Source: Bifidobacterium sp. ESL0732 (GTDB lineage: Bacteria > Actinomycetota > Actinomycetes > Actinomycetales > Bifidobacteriaceae). From it: a stretch of 64,000 bases of DNA. The DNA lies in contig NZ_CP113920.1 of assembly GCF_029395535.1 (NCBI RefSeq), positions 992,001-1,056,000 on the forward strand, in the 5' to 3' direction. Below, one piece after another: positions 22,185 through 31,920 of this stretch. The notes beneath the pieces are model-generated. The model worked only from the letters and a program-made list of their open reading frames with translations. It was not told where the DNA came from and ran no database searches. Position 1 is the first letter of the stretch, and the number at the start of each line of letters is the position of its first letter. A program made the translations under genes and the position numbers.

Positions 22185-24599
22185 ATGACCAGAACAATGA
22201 TGAAAACCAAAGGCAAGATAGGTTTGCTTGCCCCCAAGCGCACGGAGATTCTCAATGATGAGATACGTTCTGTCAAACCGAGAATCGATGTCGAACGGGC
22301 GGGAATCGTTACCGAAAGCTACGAGAAGACCGTCGGATTGCCGCAAGTGCTTCGCCGAGCGTATGCGTTGAAAGATCTGTTGATGAAAAAGACCATTTTC
22401 ATCGGCGACAACGAACTAATTGTGGGCAACCACGGTTCCACACTCCGTTCTGCACCGATTTATCCGGAATTCGGCAGTCTTTCACGCGAAGAGCTCGAGA
22501 AGATGCCGGTTCGCCAGGTCGATACCCTCCAGATCGCACCTGAGGAGATCGACTATCTGGTCGATGACATTTTCCCGAAGTGGGAAGGCTATTCCACCAG
22601 TTCGCTTGCTCGTAACCTGCTGCCTTCGCAGATCACTGATATCCTCGACTCTCCATATCGTCCCTTTGACCCGCTGAGCAGAGCCTCGTCCGGTTACGGA
22701 CATTATCAGCCCAATATCAAGCGGATTATCGACGAAGGTTTTGAGGGTTCAGAGCGTCTTGCGGCAAAGAAACTTGCGCAGCTCGATCCGACAGATCTGG
22801 AATATTCCGACAAGCGTTCGTTCTATATGGCTGTTCAGGTCGTTGTGGACGGTGTGCGCATCTTCCAGCAGCGCTTCTCGGACTTGGCGACCGGCATGGC
22901 CAATGAGACCGATGACCCAGAACGTGCCAAGGAACTGAGACTCATCGCCAGCAATTGTGCTCAGGTACCGTATCGCCCGGCCCGCAATTTCTTCGAGGCG
23001 GCTCAATCCTATTGGTTCACGCTGCTCATCGATTACTGCGCCCAGAACGGCGGTGCCATTTCCGGCGGACGTTTCGACCAGTACATGTACCCCTTCTACG
23101 TCAAGGATCTCAAGGACGGAACCTTCACCAAAGATGAGATTTCGACCATCATCCAGGCACTGTGGGTCAAGCACATGGATCTGATCAAGGCCAAGTCCTA
23201 TTCGTCGGCACGCAACAATGGCGGTTTCGCCACTACTATCGGCATCACCCTCGGTGGCGTCGACAAGAATGGCAATGACGCGGTCAACGACTTGTCGTAT
23301 CTGTGTCTCGATGCAGAAGAGGCCGTGTTCAATTCCGAGCCGAACGTGGGCATCCGTGTCAGCAAGAAGACTCCGGATGAGTTCATCAATCGAGTCCTTC
23401 GGATTCTCGGCCACAAGGAAGGCGGCAAGGACCCATTCTTCAATGACGAACGGATCATCCCCGCCCTGATGCGCGAACACGGCATGAGCCTCGAAGAAGC
23501 GCGTGACTGGTCGTTGGTGGGTTGTGTGGAACCGACCGGCCAAGGCAATACCATGGCTCGCACCAACAGCTGCTACTTCAACCTCGCCAAGTGCCTCGAG
23601 CTGGCAATCAACGACGGAAAATGCCCGGTCTCCGGCCAGCAGCTCGGCCCGCACACCGGCCATTTCGCCGATATGAACACCTTCGACGACGTTAAGAAGG
23701 CCTACAGCGAGCAGGTCGACTACTTCGTCTCGCTGATGGTTTGCTCGCTCAATACGATGGCGACGCTTCACAAGCGCCAGACGCCGCACATCTATTCCTC
23801 GATCCTGATCGACGGATGTCTTGAATCCGGCCATGACTGCACCAATAGCGGTGCTCTCTATGATGCCACAGGCGTCAACGGCGTGGGTCTTTCGGATGTG
23901 GCGGATTCCCTGCTGGTCATGAAGCAGCTGGTGTTCGACGAGTCGAAGATGAGCCGTGAGGAGCTCGTCAAGTCTCTTGAGACTGACTTCTCCGACAAGG
24001 TGATCCAACAGCGTTGTCTGAACGTACCGAAGTACGGAAATGACAACGACGAGGCGGATGAGATGGTCGCATTCGTGGCCAAGCAGTATTCGGATTCCGT
24101 GCGTCGGTTCAAGAGCCCGGGCGGCGGCCACTATATTCCAGGCCTGTTCTGCCTTTCTTCGAACACGCCGCTTGGCCGTCAAGTCGGTGCGCTTCCCAGT
24201 GGCCGTAATGCGTTGACACCGTTGGCCGACGGCGGCATCTCGCCCAAGCAGGGTGAGGACGTCGAAGGGCCGACCGCCGAGATGAAGTCGGTGGCCAGCT
24301 GGGACCAGACACAAGCGATCAACGGTGTCTGCCTGAACATCAAGTTCGTGCCTGCTTTGATTCGTAATGCCACTGATCGAAAGAAGGTCGTCGACCTGAT
24401 TCGCGGTTATTTTGATATCGGCGGGGTCCATATCCAGCTCAACGTCCTGTCTTCAGAGACGCTCATCGACGCGCAGAAGCACCCCGAGAACTATCGCGGC
24501 TTAGTAGTTCGTGTAGCCGGATATTCGGCGTTCTTCGTGGAGTTGGACCGCGACATCCAGAACGAGATCATCTCTCGAACCATCAACGAAAGTGTCTGA
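22185..24599 (+). CDS. Glycyl radical enzyme (diol dehydratase/PFL2-like group)
   Basis: 804 residues, full length. The C-terminal glycyl-radical loop is RVAGYSAFF with radical Gly779. The active-site loop is SLVGCVEPTGQGN, with thiyl Cys447 and base Glu449. GCVEP is the mark of dehydratase-type GREs (glycerol, propanediol, choline and hydroxyproline enzymes) and not of pyruvate formate-lyase, which has adjacent cysteines. The rest of the loop (TGQGNTMARTNSCYFNLAK) does not match a subgroup I can name. GGAGG precedes the ATG. With a kinase before and DeoC after, a pentitol-5-phosphate dehydratase making 2-deoxyribose-5-P is proposed. The enzyme would be destroyed by oxygen when active. Confidence 0.92.
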   Translation: MTRTMMKTKGKIGLLAPKRTEILNDEIRSVKPRIDVERAGIVTESYEKTVGLPQVLRRAYALKDLLMKKTIFIGDNELIVGNHGSTLRSAPIYPEFGSLSREELEKMPVRQVDTLQIAPEEIDYLVDDIFPKWEGYSTSSLARNLLPSQITDILDSPYRPFDPLSRASSGYGHYQPNIKRIIDEGFEGSERLAAKKLAQLDPTDLEYSDKRSFYMAVQVVVDGVRIFQQRFSDLATGMANETDDPERAKELRLIASNCAQVPYRPARNFFEAAQSYWFTLLIDYCAQNGGAISGGRFDQYMYPFYVKDLKDGTFTKDEISTIIQALWVKHMDLIKAKSYSSARNNGGFATTIGITLGGVDKNGNDAVNDLSYLCLDAEEAVFNSEPNVGIRVSKKTPDEFINRVLRILGHKEGGKDPFFNDERIIPALMREHGMSLEEARDWSLVGCVEPTGQGNTMARTNSCYFNLAKCLELAINDGKCPVSGQQLGPHTGHFADMNTFDDVKKAYSEQVDYFVSLMVCSLNTMATLHKRQTPHIYSSILIDGCLESGHDCTNSGALYDATGVNGVGLSDVADSLLVMKQLVFDESKMSREELVKSLETDFSDKVIQQRCLNVPKYGNDNDEADEMVAFVAKQYSDSVRRFKSPGGGHYIPGLFCLSSNTPLGRQVGALPSGRNALTPLADGGISPKQGEDVEGPTAEMKSVASWDQTQAINGVCLNIKFVPALIRNATDRKKVVDLIRGYFDIGGVHIQLNVLSSETLIDAQKHPENYRGLVVRVAGYSAFFVELDRDIQNEIISRTINESV

Positions 24600-24611
24600 G
24601 AGGTAAAAGAA

Positions 24612-25607
24612 TTGACAACGGACCATCCGTCCATGGGACGAGTATTCAATATCCAGCGGTTCTCGATTCACGACGGACCGGGCATACGCACCGTGGTGTT
24701 CTTGAAGGGCTGCTCCTACTCGTGCACCTGGTGCGCCAATCCCGAAGGCATCAAGCCGTATCGGCAGGTGATGTTCTCGTCGAAGAAATGCATCGAATGC
24801 GGCCTTTGCGTGCAAGCGGCGCAGAACGGTGAAGTCGAGATGCAGGACGGGAAATTGGTGCTGCACCGTGAGCGGATACGTCCGTCGCAACTCGAATGGG
24901 TGAAGGCCTGTCCCACAGGAGCTTTGAAGATCGTAGGCAATATGCAAAGCCCTGAGGAAGTCACTGAAAAGGTCTTGCGGGACATGCCTTTCTACCGCAG
25001 AAGCGGGCAGGGCGGCGTCACCTTCTCTGGCGGGGAGCCGTTGGTGCAGGCCAGATTCGTCGATGAGACGGCAAGGCTGTGCAAAGAGCACGGTCTGCAT
25101 ACCGCGGTCGAAACAGCTGCTGGTGTGCCGCTGAAATCGATTGTCGAGGTGAGCGACAACATCGATCTGTTCATCTGCAGCCTGACGTCCACCGACCCTG
25201 AAACCTACCGAAAGTACATGGGACATTCCAACGAAACCTCATTGGACAATATCCGTTGGATGGCACATTACGACCCGGAGCGGCTCTGCGTGAGGTCCCC
25301 GTTGATACCGGGCATCAATATGGAAAACGGTCAGGTCGAAGACATGATTGAATTTCTGGCTGACGCCGGAGTGAAATACTACGATGTGCTGCCATTTCAC
25401 CGTTTGGGCACCTCAAAATACACAGGGCTGGGAAGAGCCTACGACTTTGCCAAGCTCGACCCGCCCAGTGATCAATGCATGGAAGAAATCCGTGGCGAAA
25501 TTCGTCGTCACGGCATGAGTACGGATTTTCCCAAAGGCCTGTCCAACGGGCACAAGGCGGAAATACGTCAAGATTTTTCAGTTACAAAAGGAGTAAAAAA
25601 TGACTGA
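24612..25607 (+). CDS. Glycyl radical enzyme activating enzyme (radical SAM)
   Basis: 331 residues. The radical SAM cluster motif CSYSCTWC has cysteines 34, 38 and 41; before it stands FSIHDGPGIRTVVFLKGC, typical of GRE activases. A ferredoxin-like insertion follows (CIECGLC, then KACPTGA), then the GGVTFSGGEPLVQ SAM-binding motif. The TTG start at 24612 has AGAGG upstream; the first ATG (24633) is an alternative but has no ribosome site. It installs the glycyl radical on the enzyme encoded 12 bp upstream and overlaps deoC by 8 bp. One [4Fe-4S] site seems shorter in cysteines than in classic two-cluster activases. Confidence 0.93.
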   Translation: MTTDHPSMGRVFNIQRFSIHDGPGIRTVVFLKGCSYSCTWCANPEGIKPYRQVMFSSKKCIECGLCVQAAQNGEVEMQDGKLVLHRERIRPSQLEWVKACPTGALKIVGNMQSPEEVTEKVLRDMPFYRRSGQGGVTFSGGEPLVQARFVDETARLCKEHGLHTAVETAAGVPLKSIVEVSDNIDLFICSLTSTDPETYRKYMGHSNETSLDNIRWMAHYDPERLCVRSPLIPGINMENGQVEDMIEFLADAGVKYYDVLPFHRLGTSKYTGLGRAYDFAKLDPPSDQCMEEIRGEIRRHGMSTDFPKGLSNGHKAEIRQDFSVTKGVKND

Positions 25608-26325
25608 AGGAACAACACAACGCAAACCTGCGAAAGAGATGACGAAAGCTGAACTGGCCAGATATATCGACCATACGATTCTCCGTCCAGAAGCCACCGA
25701 AGACGAGATCAAGCAGATCACGCGAGACGGTGTCGGTTTCGGTGTGGCTTCCGTCTGTGTCAATCCGGCATCGCTTGATTTTGTGTCTCCTATCGTGGAG
25801 AACACCAATACAGGTATGTCCGTCGTCTGCGATTTCCCCTTCGGGCAGGGAACCGCCGAAGACAAGACGCAATTGGCAAAGGAATATTGCCGCCACGAAG
25901 GCCTGACGGATCTGGACCTGGTCATCAACTACGGTATGGTGCGCTCGGGTCATGCGGCGCAGGCCGGTGAGGAGCTTCGTGGTGCCGTCGATGCCTGCAG
26001 GGAGGCAGGAGTGGTTTCCAAAGTCATTATCGAAACGGATGCGCTTTCCGATGAGCAGATTGTCGAAGCCACCGAAGCGGTGATTGCCTCCGGTGCTGAT
26101 TTCGTCAAGACCTCGACCGGTTTCTATACTGGAGGCCCTACGGTTGGCGGATCGGTGGAAGTGATGAAGAAGGTCATGAAAGCTGCTGACGGGCGTATCA
26201 AGGTGAAGGCTTCAGCGCACATTCGCACCCGTGAGCATTTCTTGGCGCTTATCGACCTTGGTGTCGATCGTATCGGTCTAAACTGCACTTCCACGCCGAA
26301 AGTGCTGGCCGGTGCCGCTGAGTAA
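25600..26325 (+). CDS. deoC: Deoxyribose-phosphate aldolase
   Basis: 241 residues. Catalytic residues of class I DERA are visible: Schiff-base Lys170 in GADFVKTSTGF and Lys203 in VKASAHIRT, with the DLVINYGM strand. It splits 2-deoxyribose-5-P to glyceraldehyde-3-P and acetaldehyde. ATG lies inside the activase gene with AAAGGAG upstream, so translation is coupled. Being last in a kinase-GRE-activase operon, rather than in a nucleoside operon with phosphorylases, suggests that deoxyribose-5-P is made by the GRE. A terminator follows. Confidence 0.93.
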   Translation: MTEGTTQRKPAKEMTKAELARYIDHTILRPEATEDEIKQITRDGVGFGVASVCVNPASLDFVSPIVENTNTGMSVVCDFPFGQGTAEDKTQLAKEYCRHEGLTDLDLVINYGMVRSGHAAQAGEELRGAVDACREAGVVSKVIIETDALSDEQIVEATEAVIASGADFVKTSTGFYTGGPTVGGSVEVMKKVMKAADGRIKVKASAHIRTREHFLALIDLGVDRIGLNCTSTPKVLAGAAE

Positions 26326-26429
26326 AAGGCCGAAAATCGGTAGGTTAACTCAGGTTGCTTCGGTATCAGACACAGTGCACTTTCCATGACGTAGAACTGA
26401 TATCTTTGATAACCGAGAATATGCAAAGT

Positions 26430-26465
26430 AAAAGGTGGGAATCCCTATGGGACTTCCACCTTTTT
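26430..26465. terminator. Bidirectional terminator deoC/deoR-type regulator
   Basis: AAAAGGTGG arm (26430-26438) pairs with CCACCTTTT (26457-26465), with a second pairing TCCC/GGGA inside, and T and A flanks on both sides. It separates the convergent deoC and regulator genes. Confidence 0.8.
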
Positions 26466-26509
26466 CCATGGATATGTTTATACCGAATATGGCATGTGAC
26501 CGCGTGCAA

Positions 26510-27334
26510 TCATAGCGGTTTGGTGCCTATCCCGCTGTTTTCGGCGTTGGCTTCCGGACCGACCGTGATCAGTTGGGTATGGGCTTCGGCGAGCTGCTCC
26601 GGCTTGATGTTTGCGGGCGTCTTGTCGGTGATGATGTAATCGAAATCGGACAGGGTTCCTGCGATGTACAGGGCACGTTTGCTGAATTTCGAATTGTCCG
26701 CCAGAAGAATCTTGGTTTCGGATATTGAAAGCATGGCCGACTTCAGTTCGGCGGTTGCGTCATAGGAATCGGCGGCGCCACGGCTGGTGACGGAAGTCGT
26801 CGAGATAAAACAGATGTCCGCTTGCAATGATTGCAATGCGTGAATCGCCATGTGGCCATGAAAAGCGTTGGCCCAAGGATAATAAAGTCCTCCCGTCATA
26901 TAGAGACGTATACCTGAGGCGCTCATCAATTGTTCCCCGGCGAAGACGGAATTGGTGATGACGGTGAGCGGAGCTTTCTTTTTGATGAAATCCAACAGAG
27001 GTAGTACTGTCGAGGAGTCATCGAGGATGATGGTCGAATCCGGACGAATAAATTCCGAAGCTCTGGTACAGATGATTTCCTTGGCTGCAAGGTTGCTTTC
27101 GTATCGTGAAGAAGGCGGTATCTCGCTGGCGAAGGAGCGCGAAAGCACGACGATGCCGTTGTCGAGCTGAAGAATGCCTTCCTTTTCGAGCTTCTTGATA
27201 TCGCGATAGATGGTGACATCCGAAAAATGCAGCTGTTCAGCGATATCCTTGACCTTGGTTGGTCCGTTTTCCGCAAGCAGATGCTGGATTTGGACGTGAC
27301 GCGCGCCGATGTCTTCTCGTTGATTTCCCGGCAT
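26510..27334 (-). CDS. DeoR-family transcriptional regulator
   Basis: 274 residues. N-terminal HTH: IQHLLAENGPTKVKDIAEQLHFSDVTIYRDIKKLEKEG. The C-terminal sugar-phosphate sensor domain has TIILDDSSTVLPLL, LTVITNSVFAGEQL, LYMTGGLYYPWANAFHG, DICFISTTSV and ILLADNSKF. ATG 27334 is four bases after AAGAAGG; the ATG at 27337 is too close. DeoR proteins bind phosphorylated sugars and usually repress neighbouring catabolic operons; the kinase-GRE-deoC operon, convergent with it, is the evident target. Confidence 0.9.
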   Translation of the reverse strand: MPGNQREDIGARHVQIQHLLAENGPTKVKDIAEQLHFSDVTIYRDIKKLEKEGILQLDNGIVVLSRSFASEIPPSSRYESNLAAKEIICTRASEFIRPDSTIILDDSSTVLPLLDFIKKKAPLTVITNSVFAGEQLMSASGIRLYMTGGLYYPWANAFHGHMAIHALQSLQADICFISTTSVTSRGAADSYDATAELKSAMLSISETKILLADNSKFSKRALYIAGTLSDFDYIITDKTPANIKPEQLAEAHTQLITVGPEANAENSGIGTKPL

Positions 27335-27462
27335 CATACCTTCTTTTCCTGTTTCGACCTGGTTGCTACTGGAATGGAAAGCCTTAATCGTAATGGTTCG
27401 TGAAATTCAAAACCGGTGTGCAGCGTTTCTTTTATTTGTCTAAAAATAATCTCGTCATAAAA

Positions 27463-27530
27463 CAATCGGGACATGCAAAGAATCGTCAATCTTTTATAAA
27501 ATTGGCGGATTGCCTTACATGTCCCGATTG
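27463..27530 (-). terminator. Terminator of pta
   Basis: Perfect 13-bp arms CAATCGGGACATG (27463-27475) and CATGTCCCGATTG (27518-27530) with a long 42-nt loop; on the minus strand the stem is followed by TTTTAT. Confidence 0.7.
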
Positions 27531-27555
27531 CTTCATAAACGTTGTCCTTTGCTGT

Positions 27556-29238
27556 TTACTGCTGGGCCTCCACCGCGGTCAACGCCACCGTGTTGATGAT
27601 GTCTTCGACCAAGGCGCCGCGTGAGAGGTCATTGACGGGCTTGTTGAGGCCTTGGAGCACCGGGCCGATGGCGATGGCGCCGGAGGTGCGCTGCACGGCC
27701 TTATAGGCGATGTTGCCGGCGGCAAGCGACGGGAAAACGAACACGTTGACATGGCCCGCCACATCGTTGCCCTTGGCCTTCGTAGCGGCCACGGTGGGCG
27801 ACCAGGCGGCATCAAACTGGATGGAGCCGACGGCAGGCAGATCTGGGGCCTTCTCGTGAACGAGCTTCGTGGCTTCCTCGACCAGATCGACGTCCGGGCC
27901 CTTGCCGGAGCCAAGGGTGGAGTAGCAGAGCATGCCCACCTTGGGGTCGATACCAAAGGACTTGGCGGTCTGCGCGGACTGGATGGCGATGTCGGCCAGC
28001 TGTTCGGCGTTCGGGTTGAGGTTGATGGCGCAGTCGGCGAAGACGGCCACATGGTCTTTGAAGCACATAAGGAACGCGCCGGAGACCAGCGAGGCGCCGG
28101 GCTTGGTCTTGATGACTTGCAGTGCTGGGCGCACGGTGTTGGCTGTGGAGTTGATCGAGCCGGAGACCAGGCCATCGGCCTTGCCAAGTACTACCAGCAT
28201 GGTGCCGAAATAGCTCGGGTCGGTCAGCTGCTTGCGGGCCTGCTCGGGCGTCATGCCCTTCTTGGCGCGCAGTTCGCACAGTTTGGTGGTCATCGGCTCG
28301 AGCACGCTCTCATCGTCCATCGGCTGATAGGAGGCCTTCTCGAGCGACTTGAGACCGAGTTCCTTGCCGCGAGCAAGGATGGCGTCCTTGTCGCCGACGA
28401 TGATCAGATTGACGATGTCGCGCTCCAACAGGTAATCCGCGGCTTTGATGATGCGGTCTTCCGAACCTTCCGGCAGCACGATGGTCTTCTTGTGAGCCTT
28501 GGCGCTGGCCAGCAGGCCATTCTGGAATGCGTACGGCGTGGTCGGGGCGTCGAACGATGTGCGAGCCGCAGCCACGACCTCGGAGGCGGGAGCGTTGTCG
28601 GCAAAGGCCTTGGCGGCCTTATCAGCGGCATCAGAATCAGTGTCGGAGGGGAAGTCAACGGCAGGGATAGTCCAGACCGGAACGGGGGAGTCCTTCAGGG
28701 CTTCCTTGGCGTCTGTGGCCTTTTCATCGGTGCAACCGGTGACAAAGACGCCGACGACCTTTCCGCCGGCCTGTTCGACTTCAGCCGTGCAGGTTTCGAC
28801 GCTCGCCTTCACCTGTTCGCCGTTGCGTGGAATGGTGCAGATGGCGAGGAAGGTCTTGGCCTTGAGGTCGGATGCGATTTCGGCATTGAAGGTGAACGCT
28901 TCCGGGTCGAAGATGGCGGAACCGTCGCTGCCGACGATCACCATCGAGTCAGGGTTGGTGCGTTCCAGCTCGGCGCTATAAGCGGCGACGATATCACCTC
29001 GTGCCGAGGCTTTGTCTTTGCGTGCGCACTTGGGGCACACACCGCGCACCTGGTCGACGGACTGTCCGGCATTGGAGGCCTTGAGCAGTTCGGCGCTGAA
29101 CGTTTCCTTCTTGCAGGCGACCGGACGGAATACGGCCGTCTTTCCTTGGGCGGAAAGGGCTTTCACCACGCCGTAGGCCACTACGTTACGGCCGTTCTTG
29201 CCTTCTGGGCTGGCGATATAAATGACTTCGTTTGTCAC
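27556..29238 (-). CDS. pta: Phosphate acetyltransferase (phosphotransacetylase)
   Basis: 560 residues. An N-terminal P-loop-like/DRTGG-type half (residues 1-210, with the SPEGKNGRNVVAYG start) precedes the C-terminal PTA_PTB catalytic half: IVLPEGSEDRIIKAADYLLERD, DPSYFGTMLVVLGKADGLVSGSINSTANTVRPALQ, AIQSAQTAKSFGIDPKVGMLCYSTLGSGKG, and GHVNVFVFPSLAAGNIAYKAVQR. It exchanges acetyl-P and acetyl-CoA, linking the bifid shunt to biosynthesis. GTG start with AAGGAG upstream. Codons avoid AT-rich types, as in highly expressed genes, which creates a long spurious frame on the opposite strand. Confidence 0.96.
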   Translation of the reverse strand: MTNEVIYIASPEGKNGRNVVAYGVVKALSAQGKTAVFRPVACKKETFSAELLKASNAGQSVDQVRGVCPKCARKDKASARGDIVAAYSAELERTNPDSMVIVGSDGSAIFDPEAFTFNAEIASDLKAKTFLAICTIPRNGEQVKASVETCTAEVEQAGGKVVGVFVTGCTDEKATDAKEALKDSPVPVWTIPAVDFPSDTDSDAADKAAKAFADNAPASEVVAAARTSFDAPTTPYAFQNGLLASAKAHKKTIVLPEGSEDRIIKAADYLLERDIVNLIIVGDKDAILARGKELGLKSLEKASYQPMDDESVLEPMTTKLCELRAKKGMTPEQARKQLTDPSYFGTMLVVLGKADGLVSGSINSTANTVRPALQVIKTKPGASLVSGAFLMCFKDHVAVFADCAINLNPNAEQLADIAIQSAQTAKSFGIDPKVGMLCYSTLGSGKGPDVDLVEEATKLVHEKAPDLPAVGSIQFDAAWSPTVAATKAKGNDVAGHVNVFVFPSLAAGNIAYKAVQRTSGAIAIGPVLQGLNKPVNDLSRGALVEDIINTVALTAVEAQQ

Positions 29239-29360
29239 GAGATAACTCCTTTATGCATGTTGCACACGATCTTTTCGATCAACTACGATATCGATCGTTT
29301 CCATTTTAGGCGGAGGTGTGACGTAGCCGACGTTGGTTGTCCAATACTGAAATTGAATAA

Positions 29361-29400
29361 TAGAAAAGGGCACCGGGCCGAAACCCGATGTCCTTTTCTA
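29361..29400 (-). terminator. Terminator of xfp
   Basis: TAGAAAAGG-containing arm (29361-29375) pairs with the arm CCCGATGTCCTTTTCTA (29384-29400), with G:U pairs; the minus strand ends in TTTTCTATT. It lies downstream of xfp and upstream of pta. Confidence 0.75.
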
Positions 29401-29439
29401 TCAAATGACTACTTGAAGCGTAGTCGAATGAGAATCAGC

Positions 29440-31920
29440 TCATTCGTTGTCGCTGCCGGTGCTCATGGCGGCTTTGGCGGTGGCTTTGGCGTCCTGGTTT
29501 TTGACGTCGGAGTAGACGAAGCCGGTGTAGTCGGGGTGGTCGTAGCCTTCGTCGACGGCGAACTGGAAGGCGTCGGTGCGGAACTGTTCGAGCTTGTCGA
29601 TCTCGTGGGCGTACTTGTCCGGGTCGAGGGTGCGGAGCACCTCGGCGGTGAGCTCGTAGCGGTCCATGTCGTTGACGCGCACCATGTCGTAGGGCGTGGT
29701 GGTGGAGCCTTCCTCCTTGTAGCCGTGGACGTTGAAGCTGTCGTGGTTGGGGCGGTCGTAGATGAGGGCGTGGATGTCGTGGGCGTAGGAGTGGTAGGCG
29801 AGGAGGACGGGCTTGTCCGGGGTGAACAGCTCGGTGAACTCGTCGTCGCTCAGGGCCTCGTCGTTGTCCTTGGGGCTTTGCAGCTTGAGGGTGTCGACGA
29901 TGTTGACGACCTTGAATTTGATGCCGAACTCCTTGAGCTTCTCGCTGGCGGCCATGGTCTCGAGGGTGGGCACGTCGCCGACGCAGGCGAGCACGATCTG
30001 GGCCTCGTCGTTGTCCTTGGCGGTGGAGGCCCACTTCCATTCGGCCGCGCCCTTCTCCAGTTCGGCGCGGGCCTCGTCGAGGGTCTGCCAGGTGGCGGCG
30101 GGCTGCTTGCCGGCGAAGATGGCGTTGATCTTGTTCGTGGATTTGAAGGCCTTCTCGGCGACGGCGAGCAGCATGTTGGCGTCGGCGGGGAAGTACTCGG
30201 CCACGACGTGGTCGTTGTTGAACGCCTTGTTGAGCAGCACGGAGCTCACGCCCGGGTCCTGGTGGGAGAAGCCGTTGTGGTCCTGGCGCCAGACGTGCGA
30301 GGAGATCAGCATGTTGATCGAGGCGACGGGCTTGCGCCACGGGATGTGGCGGACGGTGGCCTCGAGCCATTTGGCGTGCTGGTTGAGCATGGAGTCGATG
30401 ACGTGGGCGAAGGACTCGTAGGTGCTCCAGATGCCGTGGCGGCCGGTGAGGACGTAGCCCTCGAGGAAGCCCTCCATCTGGTGCTCGGAGAGCTGCTCGA
30501 TGACCTGGCCGGTCACGGCCAGGTGCTCGTCGGTCTGTTCGGAGAGGTAGCCGTTGTCCCACTGCTTGTCGGTGACCTCGTAGGCGGCCTGCAGGCGGTT
30601 GGACGCGGTCTCGTCGGGCCCGAAGATGCGGAACGAGTCCGGGTTCATCTTGATGATGTCGCGGGTGTAGTTGCCCAGCTGGCGGGTGGCCTCGAGCTGT
30701 CCCCAGCCGTGGCCGAACTCCTTGACGCCCTTGACCTCGTAGGCGTCGAGGGCCGGCAGGCGCAGGTCCTCGCGGATGCGGCCGCCGTTGGCGTTCGGGT
30801 TCTGGCCCAGGCGCAGCTCGCCGGTGGGCATGAACGCGGTGACCTCGGGGCGCACGGCGCCCTTCTCGTCGAAGAGCTCCTCGGGCCGGTAGGACTCCAT
30901 CCAGCCCTTGAGGACCTGGAAGTGGGCCTCGGTGTCGCGGGCGCTGGCCAGCGGGACCTGGTGGGCGCGCCAGGAGCCCTCGGTCTTCTTGCCGTCGATG
31001 TACTTCGGGCAGGTCCAGCCCTTGGGGGTGCGGAAGATGATCATCGGGTAGGTGGGGCGGTCCATGTCGTCGGTCTGGGCCTTGGCCTTGATGTCGCAGA
31101 TCCTGTCGAAGACCTCCTCGAGCATGCCGGCGAAACGGCGGTGGATGGACATGTGGTCCTCGTCGTCGAAGCCCGCGACGAACTCGAAGGGCTCGTAGCC
31201 CATGCCCGCGAAGAACTCGTGCAGCTCCTCGTCGGGGATGCGGGAGAGGATGGACGGGTTGGCGATCTTGTAGCCGTTGAGGTGCAGGATCGGCAGCACG
31301 ATGCCGTCGGTGCGCGGGTTGACGAGCTTGTTGGACTGCCAGCTCGTGGCCAGCGGGCCGGTCTCGGCCTCGCCGTCGCCGACCACGGCCGGCACGAACA
31401 GGCTCGGGTTGTTCATGATCGCGCCGTACGCGTGGCTCAAAGCGTAGCCGAGCTCGCCGCCCTCATGGATCGAGCCCGGCGTCTCCGGGGCGAAGTGCGA
31501 CGGGATGCCGCCAGGATACGAGAACTGGCGGAAGAATTTCTGCAGCCCCGCCTCGTCCCTGGTGACCTCCGGATAATACTCCGTATACGTACCATCAAGA
31601 TACGACTGCGAGGTGCCTGCAGGGCCGCCGTGGCCAGGGCCCATGATGAACACGGTGTTCTGCTGGTGGTCGGCGATAAGACGGTTGATGTGGCCGAACA
31701 GGAAGTTCAGACCCGGGGTGGTGCCCCAGTGGCCCACGAGACGATACTTGACGTCCTTGCGGGTGAAGGGCTCCTTCATCAACGGGTTGCTACGCAGATA
31801 AATCTGACCGATGGAAAGATAGTTGGCGGTACGCCAATACTTGTCGACTCCTTCGAGAGCCTCATCAGAAACCGGCTTGCCGAGCTTCTTCCACGGGGTG
31901 CCAATAACAGGACTAGTCAT
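29440..31920 (-). CDS. xfp: Xylulose-5-phosphate/fructose-6-phosphate phosphoketolase
   Basis: The key enzyme of the bifid shunt: it splits fructose-6-P to acetyl-P and erythrose-4-P and xylulose-5-P to acetyl-P and glyceraldehyde-3-P, using thiamine diphosphate. 826 residues, the usual length. Motifs: [61 protein letters not shown]-like region, [16 protein letters not shown] (ThDP-binding), and a C-terminal [22 protein letters not shown] with AGGAG upstream. Strong codon bias indicates very high expression. Its products feed pta and ackA. Confidence 0.98.
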   Translation of the reverse strand: MTSPVIGTPWKKLGKPVSDEALEGVDKYWRTANYLSIGQIYLRSNPLMKEPFTRKDVKYRLVGHWGTTPGLNFLFGHINRLIADHQQNTVFIMGPGHGGPAGTSQSYLDGTYTEYYPEVTRDEAGLQKFFRQFSYPGGIPSHFAPETPGSIHEGGELGYALSHAYGAIMNNPSLFVPAVVGDGEAETGPLATSWQSNKLVNPRTDGIVLPILHLNGYKIANPSILSRIPDEELHEFFAGMGYEPFEFVAGFDDEDHMSIHRRFAGMLEEVFDRICDIKAKAQTDDMDRPTYPMIIFRTPKGWTCPKYIDGKKTEGSWRAHQVPLASARDTEAHFQVLKGWMESYRPEELFDEKGAVRPEVTAFMPTGELRLGQNPNANGGRIREDLRLPALDAYEVKGVKEFGHGWGQLEATRQLGNYTRDIIKMNPDSFRIFGPDETASNRLQAAYEVTDKQWDNGYLSEQTDEHLAVTGQVIEQLSEHQMEGFLEGYVLTGRHGIWSTYESFAHVIDSMLNQHAKWLEATVRHIPWRKPVASINMLISSHVWRQDHNGFSHQDPGVSSVLLNKAFNNDHVVAEYFPADANMLLAVAEKAFKSTNKINAIFAGKQPAATWQTLDEARAELEKGAAEWKWASTAKDNDEAQIVLACVGDVPTLETMAASEKLKEFGIKFKVVNIVDTLKLQSPKDNDEALSDDEFTELFTPDKPVLLAYHSYAHDIHALIYDRPNHDSFNVHGYKEEGSTTTPYDMVRVNDMDRYELTAEVLRTLDPDKYAHEIDKLEQFRTDAFQFAVDEGYDHPDYTGFVYSDVKNQDAKATAKAAMSTGSDNE

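Noticed and set aside
22749-24431. 560-codon frame antisense to the glycyl radical enzyme
   Set aside because: The GRE has all catalytic motifs in the other direction; this frame has none.
22185-24599. Calling the GRE pyruvate formate-lyase
   Set aside because: The active-site loop has a single cysteine in GCVEP, not the adjacent cysteine pair of PFL, and the neighbours are kinase and DeoC.
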